Both the position numbers and the translations under genes were made by a program. Under the pieces are notes generated by a model that saw only the letters and a program-made list of their open reading frames with translations, was not told the DNA's origin and did not search any database. DNA of 64,000 nucleotides from Bradyrhizobium sp. CCBAU 53340 (GTDB taxonomy: Bacteria > Pseudomonadota > Alphaproteobacteria > Rhizobiales > Xanthobacteraceae), in NCBI RefSeq assembly GCF_015291645.1, contig NZ_CP030055.1:6262001-6326000 (forward strand). Direction: 5' to 3'. Shown here in pieces: positions 35,058-44,598 of this stretch. Each line of letters opens with the position of its first letter. Position 1 is the first letter of the stretch.

Positions 35058-35473
35058 TGTTTCTGCTCGACACCAATGTCATTTCAGAGCTTCGGCGACC
35101 GGATAAGGCCGATCGCAATATCGTCGCCTGGGCCAATGCAGTTCCTGCTGCGAATTTCTTCATGTCCGTCATCTCGGTTCTCGAGATCAAGCTTGGCGCG
35201 CGCTTGGTCGAGCGCAAGGACGCGGCACAAGGCGCCATCTTGCGCACTTGGATCGACGCTCAAGTCTTGGCGCGCTTCGAGGGCCGCATCCTGGCCATCG
35301 ACACGGCTGTGGCGCAGCGTTGCGCGCAACTTCACGTTCCTAATCCGCGAGCTGAACGGGACGCTCTCATCGCAGCGACCGCGCTCGTTCACGGCTTGAC
35401 GGTTGTCACGCGTAACGTGAAGGATTTCGAACCGACGGGCGTTCCGCTGCTCAACCCGTGGGACGGCGCGTAA
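35057..35473 (+). CDS. vapC: PIN-domain toxin, VapC family
   Basis: A 138-residue ribonuclease toxin. The acidic metal-binding set of a PIN domain is present: Asp5 in MFLLDTNVISEL, Glu43 in SVLEIKLG, Asp101 in RDALIAATAL and Asp122 near TRNVKDF. Such toxins cut tRNA or rRNA when not bound by antitoxin. Paired with a Phd/YefM-type antitoxin, a common combination. A TTG at 35054 would add one residue; the ATG coupled to the antitoxin stop is preferred. The module lies between glpR and glpD on the opposite strand. Confidence 0.9.
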   Translation: MFLLDTNVISELRRPDKADRNIVAWANAVPAANFFMSVISVLEIKLGARLVERKDAAQGAILRTWIDAQVLARFEGRILAIDTAVAQRCAQLHVPNPRAERDALIAATALVHGLTVVTRNVKDFEPTGVPLLNPWDGA

Positions 35474-35477
35474 GCCC

Positions 35478-36323
35478 CTACCGCAGCCGCACCACCGGGG
35501 CTGCTTCAGGCGCGGCGTCCTGCACATCGGCCGGAGTCTCGTCGACGTCAGCCCCCTTCGGCATCGCCTCCACCACTTCAATGCCCTTGCTGTGGCAGAT
35601 GGTGGCGAGGCGCTCGGGCAGCTCCTGGTCGGTCACGAAGGTCTGGATCTGGGTCATATGCGCGATCCGGACCGGCGCGCTGCGGCGAAGTTTTGTGGAA
35701 TCGGCCACCAGCATGACGCTGCGGGCATTGGCGATGATGGCTTGTGCCACCTGCACCTCGCGATAATCGAAATCGAGCAGTGCGCCCTCCTCGTCGATCG
35801 CGGAGGCGCCGATGATGGCGTAGTCGACCTTGAACTGGCCGATCAGCTGCGTCGCGGTCGAACCGACCACGGCGCCGTCTGCACGTCGCACCGTGCCGCC
35901 GGCGACCACCACCTCGATCCGGGGATGGCGATAGAGCAGCATGGCAACGTTGAGATTGTTGGTGATGACCAGCAGGTCTTCATGCGAGGTCAGCGCGCTC
36001 GCGACCTCCTCCGTCGTGGTGCCGATGTTGATGAAGAGCGAGCAGCCGTTCGGGATCAGCGAGGCGGCGGCGGCTCCAATCGCCTTCTTCTCGTCGGCGG
36101 CGACGAAACGGCGCGCCTCGTAGGCGAGGTTTTCGACGCCGGAGGCGATGATCGCGCCGCCGTGGATGCGGGTGAGCGAACGTCGTTCGCAGAGATCGTT
36201 GAGGTCCTTGCGGATGGTCTGCGCCGAGACTTCGAAGCGGCGCGCCAGCTCCTCGACCATGACGCGGCCCGAGGCGCGGGCAATGTTGAGGATTTCAGCT
36301 TGGCGATGGGTCAATCCGGTCAC
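35478..36323 (-). CDS. glpR: DeoR-family glycerol regulon repressor
   Basis: A 281-residue repressor: N-terminal DeoR helix-turn-helix (about 5-58, RQAEILNIARASGRVMVEEL, VSAQTIRKDLNDLCE) and a C-terminal sugar-phosphate sensor domain with IGTTTEEVASAL and the FVTDQELPERL end. In the family glycerol 3-phosphate releases GlpR from DNA. GTG start with GAGG 8 nt upstream. It is separated from glpD by the toxin-antitoxin pair, and only 4 nt lie between the stops of vapC and glpR. The C-terminus is extended by a Pro/Ala/Asp-rich tail (ADVDETPADVQDAAPEAAPV). Confidence 0.88.
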   Translation of the reverse strand: MTGLTHRQAEILNIARASGRVMVEELARRFEVSAQTIRKDLNDLCERRSLTRIHGGAIIASGVENLAYEARRFVAADEKKAIGAAAASLIPNGCSLFINIGTTTEEVASALTSHEDLLVITNNLNVAMLLYRHPRIEVVVAGGTVRRADGAVVGSTATQLIGQFKVDYAIIGASAIDEEGALLDFDYREVQVAQAIIANARSVMLVADSTKLRRSAPVRIAHMTQIQTFVTDQELPERLATICHSKGIEVVEAMPKGADVDETPADVQDAAPEAAPVVRLR

Positions 36324-36442
36324 GGCAATGGCCTCAAATTAGAATGATGCATGGTGCGGCTTCTCGTCCGCGCGGTCAATGCGCGCGCCGATCACGGTTA
36401 ATGGATGAAACCCTCCCCACGCCGTTTCTACCAAGTCATCTC

Positions 36443-37117
36443 TTACCAATTCAAGGCGCGCGCGAGCCGCGCGAGCAGCTCGGGATCGTCGAAGGCGCTG
36501 GCGGAAGCGACCGCCCCTGCTCCAACCAGGTCAGCATCGCTGAGGCTGGTCCGGATGCCGATCGTCGCGATACCAGCGGCGGTCGCCGACCGCACGCCGG
36601 AGCGGGAATCTTCAAAGGCAATCGAGGCGGCTGCGCCGGCGCCGACGAAGCGCAACCCCTCCTGGTAGGGCAGCGGATGCGGCTTGCCGTGCGGCAGTTC
36701 GTCGCCGATCACGAGGGCCTTGAAGCGGTGCGTGATGCCGAGGCCGGACAGCAGCAGCTCGGCATTGAGACGCGGCGCGTTGGTCACGGCGACCATGGGA
36801 ATGCCGGCGCCATCCGCACGGTCGAGCAGCGCCATCAGGCCGGGCAGCGGTTCGATCTGCCCCGCCACCAGCGTTCGGAACACTTCTTCTTTCTCACCGA
36901 GGATCTCGGCGCGGCGTTCCAATGTCTCGTCAGGCAGGAAGCGCTCGCCGATCGACAAATTGGCAAAGCCTTGCAGTTCCCTGGAGAAGCGCGCGTGGTC
37001 GAAGACGTGACCGCGGGGACCGAGCACCTGGTTGAACGCCTTCAGGTGCAGCGGGTCGGTGTTGGCGAGCGTGCCGTCGATGTCGAACAGCAATGCTTTG
37101 CCCAGTGCCTGCATCAT
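36443..37117 (-). CDS. HAD superfamily phosphatase (subfamily IA)
   Basis: A 224-residue hydrolase with the four HAD motifs: LLFDIDGTLANT (nucleophile Asp and acid Asp), AVTNAPR, GKPHPLPY and FEDSRSGVRSA, plus a helical cap inserted after motif I. Close to the phosphoglycolate phosphatase / beta-phosphoglucomutase branch. Located 119 nt upstream of glpR on the same strand, it may dephosphorylate a sugar or polyol phosphate (inference). Start 37117 has AGAGG 9 nt upstream; an adjacent ATG at 37114 is possible. Confidence 0.85.
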   Translation of the reverse strand: MMQALGKALLFDIDGTLANTDPLHLKAFNQVLGPRGHVFDHARFSRELQGFANLSIGERFLPDETLERRAEILGEKEEVFRTLVAGQIEPLPGLMALLDRADGAGIPMVAVTNAPRLNAELLLSGLGITHRFKALVIGDELPHGKPHPLPYQEGLRFVGAGAAASIAFEDSRSGVRSATAAGIATIGIRTSLSDADLVGAGAVASASAFDDPELLARLARALNW

Positions 37118-37273
37118 TTCGTGATTCCTCTCGCGCGCGGCGCAGCGATACGCGAGGCGTATCAATTTGCGCCGGCTGGCGCAATGTCGCGCATTGTGGA
37201 GGTGGCGACCTGACGCTCGACAAACTCGAATGCGGCTGCAACAGTAGACGCAAGATCAAGAACGGAGGATATG

Positions 37274-37666
37274 ATGACACTTAATCGCGATCATGTGGCC
37301 CCGGCAGACGAGAAAGCGATGGCAGAAAAAGTCGAGGCCTTTCGCCTCGCCCAGATCGCAGCCGATCCAAAGGCGCTCAGCGCGCTGTGCGCGGACGATC
37401 TGAGCTACAGCCATTCCAACGGCTTCCTCGAGGACAAAGCGGCCTTCGTCGCCAATGCCACAGACGGCAAGACGACATTCCTGTCGATCGCGTACAAGGA
37501 TCCGACCATCAAGATCGTCGGCCCTGCCGCGATCGTACGCTTCCACTGGATGGCCGAGATGATGACCGACGGAAAGAAAGTGGCAAACAGCCTTCACATC
37601 CTGATGAACTGGCAGAAGCAGGGCGACGAGTGGAAGCTGCTGTCGCGCTCGGCGACGAAATTGTGA
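37274..37666 (+). CDS. NTF2-like (SnoaL/DUF4440) protein
   Basis: A 130-residue cone-fold protein with the pattern KVEAFRLAQIAADPKALSALCADDLSYSHSNG, ATDGKTTFLSIAYKDPTIKI and NSLHILMNWQKQGDEWKLLSRSATKL of nuclear-transport-factor-2-like proteins with a possible small-molecule pocket. No signal peptide. GGAGG lies 5 nt upstream of the ATG at 37274 and 2 nt upstream of that at 37271. Divergent from the HAD gene across 156 nt. Role unknown. Confidence 0.75.
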   Translation: MTLNRDHVAPADEKAMAEKVEAFRLAQIAADPKALSALCADDLSYSHSNGFLEDKAAFVANATDGKTTFLSIAYKDPTIKIVGPAAIVRFHWMAEMMTDGKKVANSLHILMNWQKQGDEWKLLSRSATKL

Positions 37667-37677
37667 CGATGGCTCTT

Positions 37678-37870
37678 ACCCTCTCCCTTGTGGGAGAGGG
37701 TGGCATAGGCGGCCTTTGGCCGCCGTTCTTAAGAACGCCGATGCTCTGCATCGGCTATGGCATAGCGGCGAGACGGGCGAGGGGTATCTCTCCTCGCGAA
37801 CGATCTTGCGAGTTGGAGAGCTACCCCTCATCCGGCGCTTCGCGCCACCTTCTCCCACAAGGGGAGAAGG
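37678..37870. repeat. Composite palindromic repeat, family F
   Basis: ACCCTCTCCC-TTGT-GGGAGAGGGT (37678-37701) is a perfect 10-bp-arm hairpin. About 150 nt later CCTTCTCCC (37848-37856) pairs with GGGAGAAGG (37862-37870). The outer halves also pair with each other, and the middle holds GC-rich partial palindromes (GGCGAGGGG, CCTCATCCGGCGCTTCGC). Together they make a composite element 12 nt after the NTF2-like gene. Confidence 0.75.
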
Positions 37871-37937
37871 AAAAGGCAGCGGCATCAAGGGCTGCAAAAA
37901 ATTCCGACCGCGCTCCGCGCGCTTGGAATGAAGGCCG

Positions 37938-38129
37938 CTATGCCGCCTCTCTCACATCGCCATTCACCAGCTTGCGCGCAGCGCGCTCGGCTTCGCGGGC
38001 ATTGCGGAAGAGCTGTCCTTCGAGGCGATTGAATTGGTGGGACGAGGCGAAGAAGCGGTAGCCTCCGTCGCCGCGAACGACGATGCCCGCGGTCTCTGAA
38101 TTGACTTCGATGATGTAGCTGTCCGGCAT
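37938..38129 (-). CDS. Small uncharacterised protein
   Basis: A 63-residue protein, MPDSYIIEVNSETAGIVVRG then FFASSHQFNRLEGQLFRNAREAERAARKLV. It has two short strands and a basic C-terminal helix (AREAERAARKLVNGDVREA), no signal peptide and no recognised family. The upstream 221 nt (38130-38350) to the thioesterase gene contain no other plausible coding signal. Confidence 0.55.
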   Translation of the reverse strand: MPDSYIIEVNSETAGIVVRGDGGYRFFASSHQFNRLEGQLFRNAREAERAARKLVNGDVREAA

Positions 38130-38350
38130 GGCCCGTGGATTCCTCAGTGCGGGCAAATAACGGCAAGTCTGCCCAAAGGTTCCTAGGCAAATCAGCCGGT
38201 TTCCACCCCGAATCGACGCGCAACTGAGTACGCTCGGACCTCATCCGTTTTATGACCCGTTCTTGGCAAAGACGCGACGTGTTGAGGGAGCGGCGTCGCG
38301 CTTCGCTGTGCTGCAAGTCTTCGTGAGATGAGACAGAGCGCCGCGCGCGA

Positions 38351-38761
38351 TTACGTCGCGATCGGCGGATCATTTCGCTGGATCGCTTGCGGATGGCCGT
38401 TGTCGTCGATCGAGACGTAGGTGAAATTACCGTCGGTCACGAGAAGCGGCCGGAGCTCACGCCGCCGCAGCGCCCAGGCTTCGAGATGGACCGTCATCGA
38501 GGTACGGCCGACGCGGACGAGATGGGCATAAACCGAGACCAGATCGCCGACATAAACCGCTTTTCGAAAATTCATCGCGTCGATCGCAACGGTGACCGTG
38601 CGCGACTTCGCGACCTTCGAGGCGAACACACCGCCGCCGACGTCCATCTGGCTGAGCAGCCAGCCGCCGAAAATGTCGCCATTGGCATTGGTGTCGGCGG
38701 GCATCGCCAGCGTGCGGATGCAGAGGTCGCCGCTCGGCTCGGCGTCGGGCTTTTCGGTCAT
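38351..38761 (-). CDS. yciA: Acyl-CoA thioesterase, YciA family (hotdog fold)
   Basis: Hydrolyses acyl-CoA to free acid and CoA. The 136-residue protein has the hotdog-fold landmarks CIRTLAMPADTNANGDIFGGWLLSQMD (the catalytic Asp and the N-x-x-G-x-x-FGG motif) and VGDLVSVYAHLVRVG. It starts 7 nt after the stop of the fadJ-type gene, so it is the last gene of the beta-oxidation operon and may adjust CoA pools during fatty-acid breakdown. Confidence 0.88.
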   Translation of the reverse strand: MTEKPDAEPSGDLCIRTLAMPADTNANGDIFGGWLLSQMDVGGGVFASKVAKSRTVTVAIDAMNFRKAVYVGDLVSVYAHLVRVGRTSMTVHLEAWALRRRELRPLLVTDGNFTYVSIDDNGHPQAIQRNDPPIAT

Positions 38762-38768
38762 GTGTCGC

Positions 38769-40865
38769 TCACTTGAAATTGTCCCAGCCCGGATCGGGCG
38801 CGAAACGCCCGCCGAATCGCTCGGCAAGCCCGCGCAAGGTGGATACAATATTTTCCACGCCGCGCGTGCGCGCATAGTTCAGCGGACCGCCGCGGAACGG
38901 CGCGTAGCCGGTGCCGAAGATCATGGCGCCATCGACGGCATCGGGGTCGTCGACGATGCCTTCCCGCAGAGCCGCGACGCAGACATTGGACATCGGCAGC
39001 ACCAGGCGGTCGATCATCTGGTCGGTGACGCGCGGGCCGGTCTCGGGCAGTGGCGCCTTCTCCGCCTTGCCGTCCTTCCAGGTGTAAAACCCTTTGCCGG
39101 TCTTGCGGCCGAGCTCGCCCTTGGCGACCTTGTCGCGCAGCCAGGCCGGCGTCGGCGGCAGGAGATCGCCGAACCTGGTACGCAGCATGTCGCCGACGTC
39201 GAGGCAGATGTCGAGCCCGACCTGGTCGGCCAGCTCGATCGGCCCCATCGGCATGCCGAACTGTTCGGCCGCGGCATCGATCAGGCGCTGGTCGGTCTTC
39301 TCGTCCAGCATCACCATCGCTTCCAGCATGTAGGGCGTCAGCGCGCGATTGACGAGAAAGCCGGGTGAGCTCTTCACGGCGAGCGGCAGGCGGTCGATCG
39401 CGCCGACGAAGGCGAGCGCCTGCTTCAGAACTTGCGCATCGTTGCCGTCGTGGCTGACGACTTCGACGAGCTGAAGCCGCGACACCGGATTGAAGAAATG
39501 CAGACCGACGAGGCGCTCCGGCCGCGTCAGGGTGGTGCGCAGATCCTGAAGCGGGATGCTCGACGTGTTGGTCGCGAGGATCGCGCCCGGTTTCATCTTC
39601 GGCTCGAGGCCGGCATAGACCTTCTGCTTGAGCTCCAGCTTTTCTGGCACCGCCTCGATGATCAGATCGGCGTTGCGAACGCCCTCTCCGTCCATATCAG
39701 GGATCAGTCGATCGAGCGCATCGCGTACTTCGGTGGGTTTGCGGATGATCTTGCCGTAGAGCTCGGCGGCGCGCTTCACCGCGCCTGCAATCGGCTCCGC
39801 CTTCATGTCGGCGAGCGAGACGCGCAGCCCCTGCCCCGCTACCCAAGCCGCGATGTCGCCGCCCATGGCGCCGGCGCCGATGACGTAGACGTGCTTGATC
39901 GTGTTGCCGGGGCCCGCCGCCTTCTTCATCTGCTCGCGCAGGAAGAACACGCGGATCAGATTCTGCGCGGTCGGCGTCACCATCAATTTCGCGAACGAAG
40001 TCTGCTCCGCCTTTAACATCGCGGCCTTGCTGCCGCCATGCGTCTCCCAGAGATCGATCAGCGCGTAAGGCGCCGGATAATGCTCGCGAGGCGCGGCCTT
40101 CGCGGCCTCGGTGCGCATGCGCTTGGCAAGCAGCCCGCGCACCGGGCCGAGATTGGCCGCGCGGGTGAGCAGGCCGGGCTTGGCCCGCTTCAGGCGGCCG
40201 AACAGCACATCCTTCACCGCGCCCCGGACGTGACGCTCCTGCGTCACGCTGTCGACGAGGCCGAGGGCTTTGGCGCGGCGCGCATCGATGGTGCGCCCTG
40301 TCAGCATCAGCGCCATCGACTGGGTTGGATTGACCAGCGCGGTGAAGCGCGCCGTGCCGCCGAGACCGGGATGCAGGCCCAGCATCACCTCCGGAAAGCC
40401 GAAGCGCGCGCCATCGATGGCGATACGCGACTGGCAGGCGAGTGCGACCTCGAGGCCGCCACCGAGGCAGAAACCGTGTATGACCGCGACCGTCGGCAGC
40501 TTGAGCGCTTCCAGATGGTCGACCACCGCATGCGCGGCACGGATGCGGGTTTCGACCATTTCGGGATCGGACGCGCCGCGAAACTCGTTGACGTCGGCGC
40601 CGGCAATGAAGCCGGACGGCTTTGCCGAGCGAATCACGAGGCCAGCGGGACGCTCGGTCTCGATCGCGGCGAGCGCTGCGTCGAACTCCTCCATCACGTC
40701 GGCGGAGAGCGTGTTGGCGCTGGAATCGGCGCGGTCGAACAGCAGCCAGGCGACGCCGTCGGCATCGCGCGTCAGCTTGAAATGCTTGTACGGACCGTCA
40801 GCCGCCGGCTGGGGTCCAAGCGAGAGCACGCGGTCGCCGAGCGCGGTCATGATCTTGGAATCCAT
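38769..40865 (-). CDS. fadJ: Bifunctional enoyl-CoA hydratase / 3-hydroxyacyl-CoA dehydrogenase
   Basis: Catalyses steps two and three of beta-oxidation. The 698-residue protein has an N-terminal crotonase domain (about 30-200: KPSGFIAGADVNEF, VIHGFCLGGGLEVALACQSRIA, FPEVMLGLHPGLGGTARF with the catalytic Glu residues) and a C-terminal 3-hydroxyacyl-CoA dehydrogenase (about 325-690: GAGAMGGDIAAWVAGQG NAD-binding, EAVPEKLELKQKVY, GLHFFNPVSRLQLVEVV). Starts 2 nt after the thiolase stop. Acts as an alpha subunit with the preceding thiolase (beta subunit). The symbol is by family resemblance; fadB would be equally usable. Confidence 0.93.
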   Translation of the reverse strand: MDSKIMTALGDRVLSLGPQPAADGPYKHFKLTRDADGVAWLLFDRADSSANTLSADVMEEFDAALAAIETERPAGLVIRSAKPSGFIAGADVNEFRGASDPEMVETRIRAAHAVVDHLEALKLPTVAVIHGFCLGGGLEVALACQSRIAIDGARFGFPEVMLGLHPGLGGTARFTALVNPTQSMALMLTGRTIDARRAKALGLVDSVTQERHVRGAVKDVLFGRLKRAKPGLLTRAANLGPVRGLLAKRMRTEAAKAAPREHYPAPYALIDLWETHGGSKAAMLKAEQTSFAKLMVTPTAQNLIRVFFLREQMKKAAGPGNTIKHVYVIGAGAMGGDIAAWVAGQGLRVSLADMKAEPIAGAVKRAAELYGKIIRKPTEVRDALDRLIPDMDGEGVRNADLIIEAVPEKLELKQKVYAGLEPKMKPGAILATNTSSIPLQDLRTTLTRPERLVGLHFFNPVSRLQLVEVVSHDGNDAQVLKQALAFVGAIDRLPLAVKSSPGFLVNRALTPYMLEAMVMLDEKTDQRLIDAAAEQFGMPMGPIELADQVGLDICLDVGDMLRTRFGDLLPPTPAWLRDKVAKGELGRKTGKGFYTWKDGKAEKAPLPETGPRVTDQMIDRLVLPMSNVCVAALREGIVDDPDAVDGAMIFGTGYAPFRGGPLNYARTRGVENIVSTLRGLAERFGGRFAPDPGWDNFK

Positions 40866-40867
40866 GG

Positions 40868-42151
40868 TCACACCGCCTCGATCAGCATGGCGCCGCCGAG
40901 CCCGCCGCCGATGCATTCGGTGGCAATCCCGCGCCGCGTGCCGAGCCGCTTCATCGCGTTGACGAGATGCAGCACGATGCGGTTGCCTGATGTGCCGACG
41001 GGATGGCCGAGCGAGATGGCGCCACCGTCGACATTGAGTTTTTCGCGGTCGATCTCACCTGCCGCACCGTCGAGCCCCAGGATCTCGCGGCAAAATTTGT
41101 CGTCGTTCCAGGCAGCAAGGCAACCGAGCACCTGCGTCGCGAACGCCTCGTTCAGCTCCCAGGTCTCGACGTCCTTGACGGTGAGGCCATTGCGCGTCAG
41201 CAGCGGTGTCGCCGACATCACAGGACCGAGGCCCATGATGCTGGGATCGAGCGCAGCCCAGTTGCTGTCGACGATCGCGGCCTTGGGCGTCAGTCCGTGC
41301 TTTGCGACAGCCGCGTCGGAGGCGAGGATCACCCAGGACGCGCCGTCTGTGATTTGCGAGGAATTGCCCGCGGTGACCTGCCCCCACGGACGCTCGAACA
41401 CCGGCCTCAACTTTGCCAGTGTCTCGGCTGTCGAGTCCGGGCGCACGCCGTCGTCATGGTCGAAGAATTTTCCGTCGCGGGAGAACGCGGTCTCGACCTC
41501 GCCTTTCAGAAAGCCCTCCGCCTGCGCAAGCGCAAGCCGGCGATGGCTCTCGGCGGCGTAGGCGTCGGACTGGGCGCGGGTAATGCCGAAGAGATGGCCG
41601 ACGACCTCGGCGGTCTGCCCCATGTTGAGTTCGGTGATGGGGTCAGTGAGCCCACGCTCCAGGCCAATGATCGGCTTGAGATAGCGCGGGCGCAGCCTGA
41701 AGGCGGCGGCGAGCTTGGCAGCCACGCCCTTGGCGGTGGCAAGGCCGGCGAACCAGCGCACGCCGGAGTTCGGCCAGACCAGCGGCGCGTGGCTGAGCGC
41801 CTCGGTGCCGCCGGCGAGGATCATGTCGGCATGGCCTTCGCGGATGTAGCGGTAGGCAGTATCGATCGACTGCATGCCGGAGCCGCAATTGATCTGCACC
41901 GTGAAGGCGACCATGTCCTCGCCCATGCCGAGCCGGAGCGCCGCAACGCGGGCCGGGTTCATCTCGTCGGCGATGACATTGACGCAGCCGAGGATCACCT
42001 GGTTGAAATCATCAGGTGAAAACGGCTGGCGCGCCAGCAGCGGCCGGCCGCATTGCACGGCGAGATCGACAGGCGTGAACGGTCCCGGTCCCGAGCGTGC
42101 CTTCAGAAACGGCGTCCGGCTGCCGTCGATGATGAATACCGGTCGCGCCAT
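40868..42151 (-). CDS. fadA: Acetyl-CoA acyltransferase (thiolase)
   Basis: Performs the last step of beta-oxidation, cleaving 3-ketoacyl-CoA with CoA. The 427-residue thiolase has the acyl-accepting Cys89 in VQINCGSGMQS, the NELNEAFATQVLGC region with His-bearing GGAISLGHPVGTSG and the C-terminal Cys in TECIGGGLGGAM. The start overlaps the fadE stop by one base. FadI-type sequence is equally possible. Works with the downstream fadJ-type protein. Confidence 0.92.
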   Translation of the reverse strand: MARPVFIIDGSRTPFLKARSGPGPFTPVDLAVQCGRPLLARQPFSPDDFNQVILGCVNVIADEMNPARVAALRLGMGEDMVAFTVQINCGSGMQSIDTAYRYIREGHADMILAGGTEALSHAPLVWPNSGVRWFAGLATAKGVAAKLAAAFRLRPRYLKPIIGLERGLTDPITELNMGQTAEVVGHLFGITRAQSDAYAAESHRRLALAQAEGFLKGEVETAFSRDGKFFDHDDGVRPDSTAETLAKLRPVFERPWGQVTAGNSSQITDGASWVILASDAAVAKHGLTPKAAIVDSNWAALDPSIMGLGPVMSATPLLTRNGLTVKDVETWELNEAFATQVLGCLAAWNDDKFCREILGLDGAAGEIDREKLNVDGGAISLGHPVGTSGNRIVLHLVNAMKRLGTRRGIATECIGGGLGGAMLIEAV

Positions 42152-44418
42152 CAGCTCGCCGCCCTCTGCTCACCGAGTTCCTGGAAGAACTGATGCACAT
42201 CGCCGGTTTTCTTGTAAATCGGCGACAGCGCCTCGGGCGCAAAATCGTCGACCGCGATCACCTTTGTGACGGCTTCGTGCGCTGCCGCCAGTTGCTCGCC
42301 TTCGGCCTGCGTGATCACGCCCATGGTGACGGCGGCCTTCCAATCGCCGATCTGCGCGGCGCGCATGCGCCTAGCGATGGCGTCGGCCCCCACGACCAGC
42401 TTGAATGCACGCTCCAGCCGGGCGAAGCCGCTGTCGTCGTCGACATAAGCGAGATCCGGCGTCAGGCGCTCGCGCGCGGCCGACGGCTCCAGCACCAGGC
42501 TCGCGCATTGGTGCACGACGCGGTCGGACGGGCCGAGCACGCGGGCGCCGAACGGCTGAACCACGAGCTTGAGAATCGCAGCGACAAAGCGATTGGGCAG
42601 ATTGGCGAGGATTTCGGCAAGCCGGATCTCTATCGTCTTGAAGCCGGTGGCCATGCACCATTCCAGCGCGGCAAAATCCTCCTTCTGCCGGCCCTCGTCC
42701 TGCCAGCGCTTGAGCGCGGCCGACAGCAGATACAGCTCGGAGAGGATGTCACCGAACCGCGCCGACAGCATCTCCTTGCGCTTCAGCGCGCCGCCGAGCG
42801 TCAGCAGCGCCATGTCGGCGCAGAGCGCAAATGCCGCGGAGTAACGCGAGAGCTGGCGATAGAACGGCGTGGCATCGCCCGCATCCGGCGCAAGTGCGAA
42901 GGCGCCAAAGGTCCAACTGCGGCCAAGGGCGCGGAACAGAGTTCGGAAGCTGTGACCCACATGCTTCCAGAACGCCTTGTCGAACGCGGTAAGCCCGCGC
43001 GCGCGATCGGTGTCGGCCAGCGCATTCATCTCGTCGAGCAGATAGGGATGGGCGCGGATCGCGCCCTGCCCGAACACGATGAGGTTGCGGGTGAGGATGT
43101 TGGCGCCCTCGACCGTGATGCCGACAGGCACGGCGCGATGCAGATTGCCGATGTAGTTTTGCGGTCCGTCGATCACCGCCTTGCCGCCATGGATGTCCAT
43201 GGCGTCGTCGATCGCAACCCGCATCCGCTCGGTCGCGTGCAGCTTCATGATGCCGGAGATGACGGCGGGATGGACGCCGGCGTTGAGCGCTGCGCAGGTG
43301 AGCCGCCGCGCCGCATCGAGCTGATAGGCGGTGGCGACGATGCGCGCGAGCGGCTCCTCGACACCCTCGAATTTGGAGATGGAGATGCCGAATTGCTCAC
43401 GGATCCGGGCATAGGCGCCGGTGGTGCGCGCGGCATAGGCGGCGCCGGCGGCAGAGAGCGACGGCAGCGAAATGCCGCGTCCAGCGGCGAGTGCCGTCAT
43501 CAGCATCTTCCAGCCTTGGCCGAGGCGCTCCTTGCCGCCGATCACATAGTCGAGCGGAATGAAGACATCGCGGCCCCGGTTCGGGCCGTTCTGGAATACC
43601 TGCATCGACGGCAGATGACGGTGGCCGATCTCGACGCCGGGCAGATTGGTCGGGATCAGCGCGACCGTAATACCGAGCTCTTCCTGATCGCCGACCAGAT
43701 GATCGGGATCATAGGCCTTGAAGGCGAGGCCCAGCAGCGTCGCGACGGGACCGAGCGTGATGTAGCGCTTGTGCCAGTTGAGGCGGAGGCCTGTGACCTC
43801 GCGCCCCTCGAAATTGCCTTTGCAGATGATGCCGGTGTCGACCATCGAGGCGGCGTCGGAGCCGGCTTCCGGGCTTGTGAGCCCGAAGCAGGGAATGTCG
43901 CGGCCATTGGCTAGCCGCGGCAGCCAGCGTTCCTGCTGCTCCTGCGTGCCGAAGCGCATCAGGAGCTCGCCGGGGCCGAGCGAGTTCGGCACCATCACGG
44001 TGACGGCCGCCGCGATCGATCGGGTCGAGATCTTGCGGACCACTTCCGAATGCGCATAGGGCGAGAAGCCGAGGCCGCCATAGTCCTTCGGGATGATCAT
44101 GCCGAAGAATTTTTCGCGCTTGATGAAGGCCCAGGCCTCCTGGGGAAGATCACGCCATTCCCAAAAGATCTTCCACTCGTCGAGCATGGCGCAGAGCTCG
44201 TCGACCGGACCGTTGAGGAAGGCCTGTTCCTCGTCGGTCAATTTCGCCTGCGGGATCTTGAGGAGCTTCGACCAGTCGGGATTGCCGGTGAAGAGATCGG
44301 CATCCCACCAGACGTCGCCGGCCTCCAGCGCCTCGCGCTCGGTGCCGGACATCGACGGCAGCACGCCGCGCGCCCAGGCGAAGATCGGTTTTGTCAGTTT
44401 GTCGCGGCGGAAGCTCAT
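42151..44418 (-). CDS. fadE: Acyl-CoA dehydrogenase, FadE type
   Basis: Introduces the first double bond into acyl-CoA. The 755-residue size with a C-terminal ~280-residue extension (DUF1974) matches E. coli FadE rather than ~380-residue acyl-CoA dehydrogenases. Conserved parts: IIPKDYGGLGF, CFGLTSPEAGSDA, TVALIPTNLPGVEIG, EGVEEPLARI. Start 44418 (MSFRRDKLTK) has GAGG 6 nt upstream; an ATG at 44430 lacks one. First gene of the fadE-fadA-fadJ-yciA operon, in degradation order of expression. Confidence 0.92.
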   Translation of the reverse strand: MSFRRDKLTKPIFAWARGVLPSMSGTEREALEAGDVWWDADLFTGNPDWSKLLKIPQAKLTDEEQAFLNGPVDELCAMLDEWKIFWEWRDLPQEAWAFIKREKFFGMIIPKDYGGLGFSPYAHSEVVRKISTRSIAAAVTVMVPNSLGPGELLMRFGTQEQQERWLPRLANGRDIPCFGLTSPEAGSDAASMVDTGIICKGNFEGREVTGLRLNWHKRYITLGPVATLLGLAFKAYDPDHLVGDQEELGITVALIPTNLPGVEIGHRHLPSMQVFQNGPNRGRDVFIPLDYVIGGKERLGQGWKMLMTALAAGRGISLPSLSAAGAAYAARTTGAYARIREQFGISISKFEGVEEPLARIVATAYQLDAARRLTCAALNAGVHPAVISGIMKLHATERMRVAIDDAMDIHGGKAVIDGPQNYIGNLHRAVPVGITVEGANILTRNLIVFGQGAIRAHPYLLDEMNALADTDRARGLTAFDKAFWKHVGHSFRTLFRALGRSWTFGAFALAPDAGDATPFYRQLSRYSAAFALCADMALLTLGGALKRKEMLSARFGDILSELYLLSAALKRWQDEGRQKEDFAALEWCMATGFKTIEIRLAEILANLPNRFVAAILKLVVQPFGARVLGPSDRVVHQCASLVLEPSAARERLTPDLAYVDDDSGFARLERAFKLVVGADAIARRMRAAQIGDWKAAVTMGVITQAEGEQLAAAHEAVTKVIAVDDFAPEALSPIYKKTGDVHQFFQELGEQRAAS

Positions 44419-44598
44419 GGCGGACCTCATGCAACGGCGCGGTGACAGGCATTTTAGCGGAAAGTGGCCGGGGTGAGTGAACATCTCCGCGGCAAAATGA
44501 TGCGAATTGACGCGGCCGGGCGGCCGCCCCCCGGGGACCATAACGGCCCGGGCGTGGTGGCAGTTCCGGGAGGGGGCATGGGTACAATGTCTCCCCAC

